From assembly GCA_008015235.1 (NCBI GenBank), contig SSFF01000008.1, positions 44,713 to 108,712 on the forward strand: 64,000 bases of DNA. Reading direction: 5' to 3'. The stretch is from Rhodoferax sp. (lineage in GTDB: Bacteria > Pseudomonadota > Gammaproteobacteria > Burkholderiales > Burkholderiaceae_C). The notes beneath the pieces were generated by a model, which saw only the letters and a list, made by a program, of their open reading frames with translations, was not told the origin of the DNA and ran no database searches. A program made the position numbers and the translations under genes. Below, piece by piece: positions 8,294-19,577 of the stretch (position 1 is the stretch's first letter; each line of letters begins with the position of its first letter).

Positions 8294-10251
8294 TTACTTT
8301 GAAAAATGTGACCTTGCGCCGCGGCGTCAAGGTCTTGCTCGATGGCGCCAGTGTGACCCTGAACCCCGGTGAAAAGGTCGGCTTGGTGGGCCGCAACGGT
8401 GCCGGCAAGTCCTCCCTGTTCGCCTTGCTCAACGGCAACCTGCACGAAGACAGCGGCGAATACTTCATCCCGGCCCAGTGGCGCATGGGCCAGGTGGCCC
8501 AGGACATGCCCGAAACCGAGCAAGGCGCCACCGATTTCGTAGTCGAAGGCGATACCGTGCTGCAGGAAGCCCGCGCCGAAGTGGCGGCTGCCGAGGCCAC
8601 CGACGACTACAACCGCATGGCCCACGCCTACACCGCCTTGCACGATGCCGGCGAGCACGACGCTGCCGCCCGCGCCCAGGCCCTGATCCTGGGCCTGGGT
8701 TTCAAGGTCAGCGAGCTCAACAACCCGGTCAACAGCTTTTCCGGCGGCTGGCGTATGCGCCTGCAGTTGGCGCGCGCGCTGATGTGCCCCAGCGACCTGC
8801 TGCTGCTGGACGAACCCACCAACCACTTGGACTTGGACGCCCTGGTCTGGCTGGAGGCCTGGTTGCGCAAGTACGAAGGCACCATGCTGGTCATCAGCCA
8901 TGACCGCGAGTTCCTGGACGCGGTGACCACTGTGACGCTGCACATCGACGCCGGCAAGCTGGTGCGCTACGGCGGCAACTACAGCAAGTTCGAAGACCTG
9001 CGCGCCGAGCAGATGGAACTGCAACAAGCCGCCTTTGCCAAGCAGCAGGAAAAGATTGCCCACCTGCAGAAGTTCATCGCCCGCTTCAAGGCCAAGGCCA
9101 GCAAGGCCAAACAGGCACAGAGCCGGGTCAAGGCCCTGGACCGCATGGAGAAGATTGCCCCACTGCTGTCCGAAGCCGATTTCACCTTCGAGTTCAAGGA
9201 ACCGGCCAACCTGCCCAACCCCATGCTGTCGATGAGCGGCATCAGCGTGGGCTACCCGGCACCGGAAGGCGCCCCGGCCGGAACGCCGCCCACCACCATC
9301 GTGCGCAACATCAGCAAGTCGGTGCTGGCAGGACAGCGCATCGGCATTTTGGGGGCCAACGGCCAGGGCAAGTCCACGCTGGTCAAGACCATTGCCCGTG
9401 ACCTGGCCGTGTTGGAGGGCGAGATCACCGAAGGCAAGGGCCTGAACATCGGCTACTTCGCCCAGCAGGAACTCGACGTGCTGCGCCCGGCCGACAACCC
9501 GCTGGAACACATGATCCGCCTGGTCAAGGACATGACGGCGGCGGGCAAGATCGCGGGACAACAGACCCGCGAGCAGGATCTGCGCAGCTTCCTCGGTACC
9601 TTCAACTTCAGCGGCGACATGGTCAAACAGGCCGTGGGCAGCATGAGCGGTGGCGAAAAAGCGCGGCTGGTCCTGTGCATGCTGGTGTGGCAGCGCCCCA
9701 ACCTGCTGCTGATGGACGAGCCCACCAACCACCTGGATCTGGCCACACGCGAGGCGCTGTCCATGGCGCTCAACGAATTCGAAGGTACGGTGATGTTGGT
9801 GAGCCACGACCGTGCCCTGTTGCGTGCGGTGTGTGACGAGTTCTGGATGGTGTCACGCGGCGGCGTGGCCCCCTTCGATGGCGACCTAGACGACTACCAG
9901 CGTTACCTGCTGGACGAGGCCAAGCGCCAGCGCGAAGAGGCCAAGGAAGCCGTGAAATCCGCAGCGAAGGAAGAGGCTGCCGCTGCGGTGCAGACTGCGA
10001 AGGCTGCTCCCCCTCCGGCGGCCGCCAAAGCCAAGGGCAACACCTCGCCGAAGCTGAAGAAAGAGCTGCAGGAAGTGGAAGCGCGCATGGCGTTGCTCAA
10101 CACCCAGGGCTCGGCATTGGAAGGCCAGCTCGCCACCAACACCCATCCACAGGAAATCGCCGAGATTGGCCGCCAACTGAAGGCCGTGACCGACGAGCTG
10201 GCCACCCTGGAAGACCGCTGGCTGAACCTGAGCGAACAGATCGGCGGATAA
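8290..10251 (+). CDS. yheS: ABC-F family ATPase, YheS-like
   Basis: Soluble protein of 653 residues with two ABC cassettes and no membrane segment, the layout of ABC-F translation factors. Cassette 1 has GRNGAGKSS, FSGGWRMRL and LLLDEPTNHLDL; cassette 2 has GANGQGKST, MSGGEKARL and LLMDEPTNHLDL. Between them lies the lysine/alanine-rich linker (residues ~245-310) that reaches toward the ribosomal P-site tRNA in this family. The C-terminal ~100 residues form a charged, Ala/Lys-rich coiled coil. N-terminal sequence and length match YheS (637 residues in E. coli) better than Uup or EttA. The ATG overlaps the prmB stop (ATGA), so it is the last gene of the dap operon. The substrate ribosome state is unknown. 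Confidence 0.9.
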   Translation: MITLKNVTLRRGVKVLLDGASVTLNPGEKVGLVGRNGAGKSSLFALLNGNLHEDSGEYFIPAQWRMGQVAQDMPETEQGATDFVVEGDTVLQEARAEVAAAEATDDYNRMAHAYTALHDAGEHDAAARAQALILGLGFKVSELNNPVNSFSGGWRMRLQLARALMCPSDLLLLDEPTNHLDLDALVWLEAWLRKYEGTMLVISHDREFLDAVTTVTLHIDAGKLVRYGGNYSKFEDLRAEQMELQQAAFAKQQEKIAHLQKFIARFKAKASKAKQAQSRVKALDRMEKIAPLLSEADFTFEFKEPANLPNPMLSMSGISVGYPAPEGAPAGTPPTTIVRNISKSVLAGQRIGILGANGQGKSTLVKTIARDLAVLEGEITEGKGLNIGYFAQQELDVLRPADNPLEHMIRLVKDMTAAGKIAGQQTREQDLRSFLGTFNFSGDMVKQAVGSMSGGEKARLVLCMLVWQRPNLLLMDEPTNHLDLATREALSMALNEFEGTVMLVSHDRALLRAVCDEFWMVSRGGVAPFDGDLDDYQRYLLDEAKRQREEAKEAVKSAAKEEAAAAVQTAKAAPPPAAAKAKGNTSPKLKKELQEVEARMALLNTQGSALEGQLATNTHPQEIAEIGRQLKAVTDELATLEDRWLNLSEQIGG

Positions 10252-10261
10252 ATCCCTGCGT

Positions 10262-10951
10262 TCAGGTGCTTGCGGCGGCTTCTTCCTGCACGCGCCCTGC
10301 ATCCACGACCAGGCGACGCTGGCAGCGCAAGGCGATCTGGCGGTCGTGGGTGACCAGCACCAGAGTGGTGCCCTGCTCCTGGTTGAGTTCAAACATCAGG
10401 TCCATCACGGTGGCACCAGTGGCAAAGTCCAGACTACCGGTGGGTTCGTCCGCCAGCAGAACGGCAGGCCGGACCACAAATGCACGGGCCAGTGCCACGC
10501 GTTGCTGCTCACCGCCACTGAGCACCTTGGGGTAGGCATCGGCGCGGGCCCGCAAACCCACCCGGGCCAGCATGTCTAAGGCCAGCTTGCGGGCGTCCTT
10601 GCGCCCATCGAGCTCCAGCGGCAGCATGACATTCTCCAAAGCTGTAAGGTTGCCTAGCAGCTGAAAGCTCTGGAACACAAAGCCCACCTTCTGCGCCCGC
10701 AGCACGGCCCGTGCGTCTTCGTCGCGGGCAAACAGATCCTGGCCACACAAGTGCACCGTACCCGTGCTGGGGGTATCCAGACCCGCAATAATCGATAGCA
10801 AGGTACTCTTTCCTGAGCCGGATGCACCGACAATGGCGACTGTCTGCCTGGCCTCTACTGCAAATGAGATGTCACGCAAGATGTCCAGCGTACCGGTCGA
10901 GTCGGTCACGGATTTGCAAAGGTTTTGAACGGAGATGATGGTTTCGGACAT
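10262..10951 (-). CDS. ybbA: ABC transporter ATP-binding protein, YbbA/LolD-like
   Basis: ATPase subunit of 229 residues (E. coli YbbA has 228) of the LolD/MacB group. It has Walker A GASGSGKST, signature LSGGEQQRV, Walker B LLADEPTG and H-loop VTHD. In E. coli ybbA also diverges from tesA, and its membrane partner YbbP follows it. Here the next gene downstream is the convergent ABC-F gene, so no permease is adjacent. The ybbA start codon overlaps the proposed tesA start codon by two bases on opposite strands, so each promoter must lie inside the other gene's 5' end. Assignment to YbbA rather than LolD rests on the tesA neighbour and the QQRVALARAF context. Confidence 0.85.
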   Translation of the reverse strand: MSETIISVQNLCKSVTDSTGTLDILRDISFAVEARQTVAIVGASGSGKSTLLSIIAGLDTPSTGTVHLCGQDLFARDEDARAVLRAQKVGFVFQSFQLLGNLTALENVMLPLELDGRKDARKLALDMLARVGLRARADAYPKVLSGGEQQRVALARAFVVRPAVLLADEPTGSLDFATGATVMDLMFELNQEQGTTLVLVTHDRQIALRCQRRLVVDAGRVQEEAAAST

Positions 10952-11606
10952 GGTGCTTTCTATTCAACGCAGACACTGTAGCGCGCTCGCTGTGGCACTG
11001 CTCTTTTCGGGGCTTTGCATGCCCTGGTCGGCGTCTGCACAGTCGCCCTTGCCCAACCTCCTGGTTTTGGGCGATTCACTGAGTGCCGAGTATGGCCTCA
11101 AGCGGGGCAGCGGCTGGGTCAACCTGCTGCAGGAACGCCTTGTGGAAGAAAAGATCAAGATCAATGTGGTCAACGCCAGCGTCAGTGGCGATACGACCTC
11201 AGGGGGGCGCAGCCGCCTGGGGGCCCTGCTGACAACACACAAGCCGCGGGTGGTCGTCATTGAACTTGGCGGCAACGATGCCTTGCGGGGACTGCCACTG
11301 GCCATGACCCGCGACAACCTTCTTTCGATGACCCGCTCCGCACAGAAAGCCGGTGCCAAGGTCGTTCTGTTGGGCATGCAGGTGCCGCCAAACTACGGGG
11401 CCGACTACAACCGCCAGTTCCAGGCCGCCTATATGGAAGCGGCGAAAGCTACCAAGGCCGCTCTGGTGCCGTTCTTCCTCAAAGGCGTGGCCGACAGTCC
11501 CAAGGCCAGTGAGTTGTTCCAGAGTGACCGTATCCATCCCACCGAAGCGGCGCATCCCATCATGCTGGCCAATGTCTGGCCCACCATCCAGAAAAGCCTG
11601 CCATGA
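10950..11606 (+). CDS. tesA: Periplasmic SGNH esterase/thioesterase I (TesA)
   Basis: GDSL/SGNH hydrolase corresponding to thioesterase I / lysophospholipase L1 / arylesterase. A signal peptide is visible (RR, then ALAVALLFSGLCM, predicted cut after SASA), so it acts in the periplasm. Block I is LGDSLS with catalytic Ser43, block III is GGNDALRG and the Asp-His dyad is in SDRIHPTEAAH. Three in-frame ATGs occur at 10935, 10938 and 10950; I chose 10950 because the signal peptide then has a compact n-region, but GGAG at 10931 could instead serve a start at 10938. The stop overlaps the mnmH start (ATGA). Confidence 0.92.
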   Translation: MVLSIQRRHCSALAVALLFSGLCMPWSASAQSPLPNLLVLGDSLSAEYGLKRGSGWVNLLQERLVEEKIKINVVNASVSGDTTSGGRSRLGALLTTHKPRVVVIELGGNDALRGLPLAMTRDNLLSMTRSAQKAGAKVVLLGMQVPPNYGADYNRQFQAAYMEAAKATKAALVPFFLKGVADSPKASELFQSDRIHPTEAAHPIMLANVWPTIQKSLP

Positions 11607-12661
11607 GCCTGCAAACCATCCCAGCCACTGAGGCCCTGGCGCGTCTGGACAGCTTCGATACGGTCATTGACGCGCGCAGCGAGGACGAATACGCCGAAGA
11701 CCACCTGCCCGGCGCTTTGAACTGGCCGACGCTCAACAACGAAGAGCGCATCACCATCGGCACGATGTACAAACAGGTCAACGCCTTCGAAGCCAAGAAG
11801 CGCGGCGCTGCCATTGCTGCACGGAACATTGCCCGGCATATTGATACCCACGTCATTGACAAGCCCAAGAACTGGGCACCACTGACCTATTGCTGGCGCG
11901 GTGGCAAGCGCAGCGGCTCCCTGTCACTGGTGCTGGGGCAGATTGGTTTTCATGTCACCCTCATTGAAGGCGGGTACAAGGCCTTTCGATCCGCCATGCG
12001 TGAAGACCTCGAACAGCGCGTCGACCAGCTGCAATGGCGCGTAGTCTGCGGCACCACCGGTTCGGGGAAAACCCGCCTTCTGCAAGCCTTGCAGGCCGAA
12101 GGCGCCCAGGTACTGGACTTGGAAGCACTGGCCTGCCATCGCAGCTCTGTGCTCGGCGCCCTGCCCGGCATCGCACAGCCCAGCCAGAAACACTTTGACA
12201 TGCGCATCTGGGACGTGGTTCGGCACTTCGATCCGACAAAGCCCGTGTTTGTCGAGAGCGAAAGCAAGAAGGTCGGCAATGTAGCGGTACCGGAAGGCCT
12301 GATCCTGGCGATGCGACGCAGCCCGTGCATCAGCCTTCAGTTGCCCGATCCATTGCGGGTAACGCTGTTGCTGGAGGATTACGACTATTTCGTGCAGAAC
12401 ACCGAGCGCTTTAGCGAGCGCCTGGAGGCATTGACCCAGGCCCGTGGCAAGACCGTGATCCAGCAGTGGCAAACCGATGTACGCGAAGGCCGTATCGGCC
12501 AGGTTGTGTTGGCCCTGCTCACCGAGCACTACGATCCGGTGTACCTGCAGTCGATGCAGCGCAACTTCCCGCAGTTTGCCGCAGCCGATACCTTGCACGC
12601 GCAAGGCATCGACGCTACCGCCATGCGCATGCTGGCGCGTACGGTCTTAGGCCAAGCCTGA
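11603..12661 (+). CDS. mnmH: tRNA 2-selenouridine synthase
   Basis: Rhodanese plus P-loop protein of 352 residues (SelU/MnmH/YbbB) that replaces sulfur with selenium at the wobble 2-thiouridine of certain tRNAs, via a geranylated intermediate. The rhodanese domain (1-130) has catalytic Cys97 in YCWRGGKRSGS, and the P-loop GTTGSGKT lies near residue 150. The reaction needs selenophosphate, so a selD gene is expected elsewhere; none is in this window. Coupled to tesA by an ATGA overlap. In E. coli ybbB also lies in the ybbA/tesA region. Its 3' end overlaps the convergent metC by 15 bases. Confidence 0.94.
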   Translation: MSLQTIPATEALARLDSFDTVIDARSEDEYAEDHLPGALNWPTLNNEERITIGTMYKQVNAFEAKKRGAAIAARNIARHIDTHVIDKPKNWAPLTYCWRGGKRSGSLSLVLGQIGFHVTLIEGGYKAFRSAMREDLEQRVDQLQWRVVCGTTGSGKTRLLQALQAEGAQVLDLEALACHRSSVLGALPGIAQPSQKHFDMRIWDVVRHFDPTKPVFVESESKKVGNVAVPEGLILAMRRSPCISLQLPDPLRVTLLLEDYDYFVQNTERFSERLEALTQARGKTVIQQWQTDVREGRIGQVVLALLTEHYDPVYLQSMQRNFPQFAAADTLHAQGIDATAMRMLARTVLGQA

Positions 12662-13852
12662 CGCGGTCAGTGCCTGGGCCAGGTCGGCGCGCAGGTCGTC
12701 GACATGTTCCAACCCAATCGAAAAGCGGATCACTGTGCCCTGGGCCAGGTGCGTCGGCCACGACTGGCGCATGGACGCCAGCTCATAGGGCACCACCAGG
12801 CTGATGGGGCCGCCCCAGCTGTAGCCGATCTTGAACAGTTTGAGGCTGTTGCAGAAGGTATCGCACTGTTCTTGGGTATATCGGGCATCCACCACCACGC
12901 TGAACAGGCCGGCGGCACCACTGAGGCCATTCACACACAAGGCTTTCCAGTGGGCATGGCCCGGAGAGTTTTCCAGCGCCGGGTGCAGCACCTGGGCAAA
13001 CGCCGCTTGCTGCTGGGCCCAGTGCGCCAGGGCGCGGGTGGCTTCGTCATGTGCGCGGTAGCGCAGGGCAATGCTCGGCAAGGCGCGCAAGACCAGTTCG
13101 GCGTCATTGGCACCCACGCCCAGCCCCAAGCGCATGTGGGTGAGCTTGAGCCGCATGTGCAGGCCCAGGTCGCGCGTGGTGATGGCCCCCATGAGCACAT
13201 CGCCCCCGCCACTGGGGTATTTGGTCAGTGCATGGGCGCTCACGTCCACGCCCAAGGATTCGCCCGGCACCAGATCAAACGCATTGAAGGCCAGGCCGGC
13301 ACCCCAGGTGTTGTCCAGGGCCACGATCACGCCCGCTTGCTTGCAAATGCGCACCTGGGCCACCAGGTCGGGAAACTCCAAGGTGACCGAACCGGCGGCC
13401 TCGACCCACACCAGTTTGGTGTCCGCTGTGATCTTGGCTTGCAAGTCGGCCGGTGACATCGGGTCGTAGTAAACCGAGCGGATACCCCAGGCCTTGAGCT
13501 CGCCTTCGGCCAGGGTCTTGCTGGGGCCATAGGCGTTGTCAGGGATCAGCACAGTATCGCCAGTCTTGAGCAGCGACAACGCCACATTGGCAATGGCGGC
13601 CAGACCGCTGGGCACCAGCAAGGTCTGCAGGCCGCCTTCAAGCGAGCTGATGCGCTCTTCGAGCGCATAAGTGGTGGGCGTGCCGTGCAGGCCGTAGGTG
13701 TAGGCGGTCTTGTCTTTCCACTCGCGCGAACGCATGTCGGCCACGGTGGGGAAAAACACCGTCGAGGCTTTGAATACCCCGGGCTGGGGGGCGTCAAAAC
13801 CGGCAGGGGGAACGTAGGGGTGGTGAATCAGCCCGGTGGTCAAATCGGCCAT
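12647..13852 (-). CDS. metC: Cystathionine beta-lyase
   Basis: PLP-dependent Cys/Met-metabolism enzyme of 401 residues that cleaves cystathionine to homocysteine, ammonia and pyruvate. The Schiff-base lysine is in SAHALTKYPSGGGD and PLP contacts occur in VPSGLAAI and LDNTWGAG. The N-terminal YTYGLHGTPTTYALE motif fits MetC rather than cystathionine gamma-synthase, though family members are hard to separate. It ends 15 bases inside the convergent mnmH, and its start is 7 bases downstream of the phosphoribosyltransferase stop, so they are probably one transcript. Translation begins at the ATG at 13852. Confidence 0.88.
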   Translation of the reverse strand: MADLTTGLIHHPYVPPAGFDAPQPGVFKASTVFFPTVADMRSREWKDKTAYTYGLHGTPTTYALEERISSLEGGLQTLLVPSGLAAIANVALSLLKTGDTVLIPDNAYGPSKTLAEGELKAWGIRSVYYDPMSPADLQAKITADTKLVWVEAAGSVTLEFPDLVAQVRICKQAGVIVALDNTWGAGLAFNAFDLVPGESLGVDVSAHALTKYPSGGGDVLMGAITTRDLGLHMRLKLTHMRLGLGVGANDAELVLRALPSIALRYRAHDEATRALAHWAQQQAAFAQVLHPALENSPGHAHWKALCVNGLSGAAGLFSVVVDARYTQEQCDTFCNSLKLFKIGYSWGGPISLVVPYELASMRQSWPTHLAQGTVIRFSIGLEHVDDLRADLAQALTASGLA

Positions 13853-13859
13853 GGAGCGC

Positions 13860-14384
13860 TCAAACGCTCCACTTTTCGATCAGCTGCTGCGGACGCAGGG
13901 AGTCGTAGGTCTCGAACGGCTGGTGGATCCAGGGGTTGGTGTGCAGGAATTCGACCTGGTAGTCGGGTGTGAAAATGGACACGGCCTTGGTCCAGATGAC
14001 GGCGCTGCGCAGTTCGGTGATCGGCGGGTAGTTGTTCTTGAGCTGGTTGATCACCGCATTGAGCGTATGGCCGGAATCGGCCAGGTCATCGACCAGCAGC
14101 ACGCGCCCGGCAATCTCGCCCTTGGGGGTGGTGATGTAGCGGGCAATGTCCAGATTCCCCTGCACGGTGCCGGCATCAGCGCGGTAGGAGCTGGTGGACA
14201 TGATGGCCAGCGGCTTGTCGAACACGCGCGACAGGATGTCGCCGGGTCGCATACCGCCACGGGCCAAGCACAGGATGGTGTCGAACTCCCAACCCGACTG
14301 GTGGATCTTGATGGCCAGCTTTTCGATCAGGTTGTGGTACTCGTCATAGCTCACATAAAGGTGTTTGCCGTCTTCAGTCAACAT
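13860..14384 (-). CDS. Purine-type phosphoribosyltransferase
   Basis: Type I phosphoribosyltransferase of 174 residues. The PRPP-binding motif is VLLVDDLADSGHTL and the flexible-loop region is around TSSYRADAG. It resembles xanthine/guanine/hypoxanthine phosphoribosyltransferases (Gpt/Hpt type), which salvage purine bases to nucleotides in the cytoplasm; the exact base is not decidable by eye. It lies just downstream of purA, which fits purine metabolism. The whole gap between purA and this gene is a copy of the dispersed repeat, whose end supplies the ribosome binding site AGGAG, 8 bases before the ATG. Confidence 0.85.
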   Translation of the reverse strand: MLTEDGKHLYVSYDEYHNLIEKLAIKIHQSGWEFDTILCLARGGMRPGDILSRVFDKPLAIMSTSSYRADAGTVQGNLDIARYITTPKGEIAGRVLLVDDLADSGHTLNAVINQLKNNYPPITELRSAVIWTKAVSIFTPDYQVEFLHTNPWIHQPFETYDSLRPQQLIEKWSV

Positions 14385-14391
14385 GCCTGTC

Positions 14392-14450
14392 GCTCCTAAA
14401 AATATAGCTATCTACGCTTTGAATACGCGGGCCAAAGCCCAGTTTGACTA
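14392..14450 (-). repeat. Dispersed repeat copy filling the purA-phosphoribosyltransferase gap
   Basis: On the minus strand it reads CAAACTGGGCTTTGGCCCGC, then AAAGCGTAGATAGCTATA and TTTTTAGGAGC. It carries the shared order 'GGCTT..GCCCGC - GCGTAG - AGCTA - T-rich'. The copy runs from the purA stop to a few bases before the next ATG and provides its Shine-Dalgarno sequence. Confidence 0.8.
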
Positions 14451-16996
<2,546 letters not shown>

Positions 16997-17047
16997 GGCG
17001 TGAGGTGGGCTGTTAAAACGTAGATTTTACGGGCTTCGGAGCGCCTT

Positions 17048-17239
17048 TCAGCGTCCGAAAGCCCAAATCAGCACTAGGCCCACCAAAATGCAGACCAGGC
17101 CGGTGCCTCGGACCTGCTCGTCTTTGAGCTGTAAAAGCTGTGCAAACAGCTTGCGCCAGCCCTGCGGGGACACAAATGGATAGAGACCCTCCAGCACCAG
17201 GACCAGGCCCAGTGCCAGCCACAACACATCTGAACTCAA
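17048..17239 (-). CDS. yjeT: Small inner-membrane protein, DUF2065/YjeT
   Basis: Short protein of at most 63 residues with two hydrophobic segments: LWLALGLVLVLEGLYPFV near the N-terminus and GLVCILVGLVLIWAF at the end. A polar middle (RKLFAQLLQLKDEQVRG) separates them. This is the pattern of YjeT/DUF2065, commonly found beside hflK-hflC. The track start at 17239 is TTG; an in-frame GTG at 17227 gives a start closer to known members, so the first four residues are uncertain. It begins only 3 bases after the hflC stop. Its function is unknown. Confidence 0.82.
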   Translation of the reverse strand: MSSDVLWLALGLVLVLEGLYPFVSPQGWRKLFAQLLQLKDEQVRGTGLVCILVGLVLIWAFGR

Positions 17240-17242
17240 GGC

Positions 17243-18145
17243 TTACTTCTTGGCGCTGTTACCGGCGCCACCGCCATTGCGCAGAACCTTGAAAAACTCG
17301 GAGTTGGCGGGATCGACCACCATCACGTCGCTCTTGTTGGCAAAGCTTGCCTTGTAAGCCTCCAGGCTGCGGTAGAACTGCGCAAACTGGGGATCACGAC
17401 CAAATGCATCGGCATAGAGTCGCGCGGCTTCAGCATCACCTTCACCTTTGATTTTTTGTGCATCGCGGTAGGCATTTGCAAGGGTCACTTCGCGTTGGCG
17501 ATCGGCATCAGCGCGGATTTTTTCACCTTCCGCAGCACCGGTAGAGCGCAGTTCGTTGGCCACGCGCTTGCGCTCAGCTTCCATGCGGCGGTACACTGAT
17601 TCGGTGATCGCCTCCACATAGTCCACACGGGTGATGCGCACATCGACCACGTCAACCCCCCAGGGCTTTTCGCCACGGACCTTCTCCAGCACTTCCCGCT
17701 TCACGTCCGCCATCAAGGGTTCTCGTTTCAGTGAGAGCAACTCTTTGACAGTGCGCTTGTTAATCTCTTCCTGGAAGGCATTGCGCACCACGCGGTTGAG
17801 TTGGCTGGCGCCTGCAGCTTCGTTCTGGCCTACGTTGCGGATGTATTCGGATGGGTCCGAAATCCGCCAGCGCACATACCAGTCAATGACCACGCGCTGC
17901 TTTTCTGCAGTCAACATCGGGTCTGCGTCGGAGCTGTCCAATGTGAGCAGCCGCTTGTCAATGTACGAGACATTCTGGAACGGTGGTGGCAACTTGAAGT
18001 TGAGGCCGGGCTCCGTGATCACTTCTTTGATCTGCCCCAACGCATAGACCACACCAAACTGGCGCTGGTCGACGACAAACAAAGTCGAACTTGCCAGCGC
18101 AATCAGCACCAGCAGCGACGAAAAAAACATTCCAATGCGATTCAT
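17243..18145 (-). CDS. hflC: FtsH protease modulator HflC
   Basis: SPFH/band-7 membrane protein of 300 residues. With HflK it forms a cage around the FtsH protease and tunes its degradation of membrane and regulatory proteins. An N-terminal membrane anchor (MFFSSLLVLIALASSTLFVV) is followed by the band-7 domain facing the periplasm and a charged coiled coil with RRMEAERKRVANELRSTGAAEGEKI. It begins 9 bases after the hflK stop, fitting matched synthesis. It is slightly shorter than E. coli HflC (334). Confidence 0.96.
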   Translation of the reverse strand: MNRIGMFFSSLLVLIALASSTLFVVDQRQFGVVYALGQIKEVITEPGLNFKLPPPFQNVSYIDKRLLTLDSSDADPMLTAEKQRVVIDWYVRWRISDPSEYIRNVGQNEAAGASQLNRVVRNAFQEEINKRTVKELLSLKREPLMADVKREVLEKVRGEKPWGVDVVDVRITRVDYVEAITESVYRRMEAERKRVANELRSTGAAEGEKIRADADRQREVTLANAYRDAQKIKGEGDAEAARLYADAFGRDPQFAQFYRSLEAYKASFANKSDVMVVDPANSEFFKVLRNGGGAGNSAKK

Positions 18146-18154
18146 CTCCAGCTC

Positions 18155-19567
18155 CTATCGGGTCTCACGCTCGCGGGTTCGTGCTGCATCCCGTCCACGC
18201 GCATCACCGGCAGAAGTCGAGAGACCTCCAGTGACTCCATTACTACCTTGACCCAACAATGGCTGGGCCGCTGCGGCAGATGCTCCTGCGTCAGGCAAAC
18301 CACCATTTTGCTGAAGCAGCTTGTCCAGTGGCAAGTACAGCAAACTGGAACCTTGGCGCGACTCAACCATGACCTTTGTCACATTGGTGTAAATCTGCTG
18401 CATGGTGTCTAGGTACATGCGGTCCCGCATGACTTGCGGTGCTTTCTGGTACTCGGCGTACACCGCACGAAAACGTTGGGCATCACCCTGCGCTTGGGCC
18501 ACCACACGGGCTTTGTAGGCTTCCGACTCTTCCTTTAGACGGGAGGCCGAACCCACAGCGCGAGGGATGACGTCATTCGCATAGGCCTGTGCCTCGTTCT
18601 TGGCACGCTCACGCTCCTGACCAGCCTTGAGAACGTCGTCAAACGCTGCCTGTACCTGTTCCGGAGGACGCACCCCACCCTGCTGCAGGTTAATACCCAC
18701 AATTTCAATGCCCACCTTGTAGCGGTCCAGTATGGTCTGCATCAGGGAGCGTACCTGTGGCGCAATCTGATCACGCTCTTCGGAAAGCGCTGCATCCATG
18801 CGCATCTTGCCGACCACTTCGCGCACCGCTGTTTCTGCCGCCTGCACAACAGCTTCCGCCGGATTTTTGCTTTCAAAGAGGTAGGCCCGTGCATCATTCA
18901 AGCGGTATTGCACTGCAAACTTGATATCAACGATGTTCTCGTCTTGGGTCAGCATGGCAGACTCTCGCAGACCCGTGGCTTTGAGGACGGTGTCGCGCCC
19001 GACGTCCACGGAGCGAATTTGGGTGACCACTACCAATTCATGCTTCTGAATTGGATACGGCAACCTCCAGTTGAAACCCGCATTGACTGTCTTGACATAG
19101 CGTCCAAACTGCGTGATCACCGCTTGCTGGCCTTCTTGAACAATGAAGAAGCCTGTGGCCAACCAGATCAGGACAACCACGCCTGCAATCAAACCCAAAC
19201 CAACACCGGCACCTTTCATGTCGGGGCCGCGTCCATCACCAGAGGGGATTGATGAACCGGGTCCTCGATAACCTCCACCAAAGAATCCGCTTAGTTTTTT
19301 GTTGAAATCTTTCCAGAGCTCATCGAGATCCGGTGGTCCGTTGGAGGTACCACGATCCTGACCACCTTTTCGCGGCTCGGGAGACGACATGGACGGCCGG
19401 GAGGATGCATCCTCGCCCTGTGGCTTTTCGGATCCACCCTCCTTGTGCCCCTCGGAAGAAGACTCACCTTCACCACCACGCCCCCAGCGGGAGTCATTCA
19501 AATTGAAAACGCTCTGCCAACTGTGCGGCAAACGCAGTTTGCGCTTCCAAGTTCCTATTGCATTCAT
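18155..19567 (-). CDS. hflK: FtsH protease modulator HflK
   Basis: Partner of HflC in the HflKC membrane complex. This 470-residue protein has a long polar N-terminus rich in Gly, Ser, Glu and Pro (residues ~28-110), a single membrane segment (VGLGLIAGVVVLIWLATGFFIV), a band-7 domain, a coiled coil (AGQERERAKNEAQAYANDV) and a low-complexity tail of Ala/Gly/Arg. The conserved family opening NLNDSRWGRG appears at about residue 22, so 21 extra residues precede it; no ATG lies closer, so I keep the ATG at 19567. hflX ends 10 bases upstream. Confidence 0.95.
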   Translation of the reverse strand: MNAIGTWKRKLRLPHSWQSVFNLNDSRWGRGGEGESSSEGHKEGGSEKPQGEDASSRPSMSSPEPRKGGQDRGTSNGPPDLDELWKDFNKKLSGFFGGGYRGPGSSIPSGDGRGPDMKGAGVGLGLIAGVVVLIWLATGFFIVQEGQQAVITQFGRYVKTVNAGFNWRLPYPIQKHELVVVTQIRSVDVGRDTVLKATGLRESAMLTQDENIVDIKFAVQYRLNDARAYLFESKNPAEAVVQAAETAVREVVGKMRMDAALSEERDQIAPQVRSLMQTILDRYKVGIEIVGINLQQGGVRPPEQVQAAFDDVLKAGQERERAKNEAQAYANDVIPRAVGSASRLKEESEAYKARVVAQAQGDAQRFRAVYAEYQKAPQVMRDRMYLDTMQQIYTNVTKVMVESRQGSSLLYLPLDKLLQQNGGLPDAGASAAAAQPLLGQGSNGVTGGLSTSAGDARGRDAARTRERETR

Positions 19568-19577
19568 TGTGTGTATC

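Noticed and set aside
8248-9807. 519-residue minus-strand ORF opposite the ABC-F gene
   Set aside because: The plus strand encodes two intact ABC cassettes; the antisense ORF is a GC-bias artefact.
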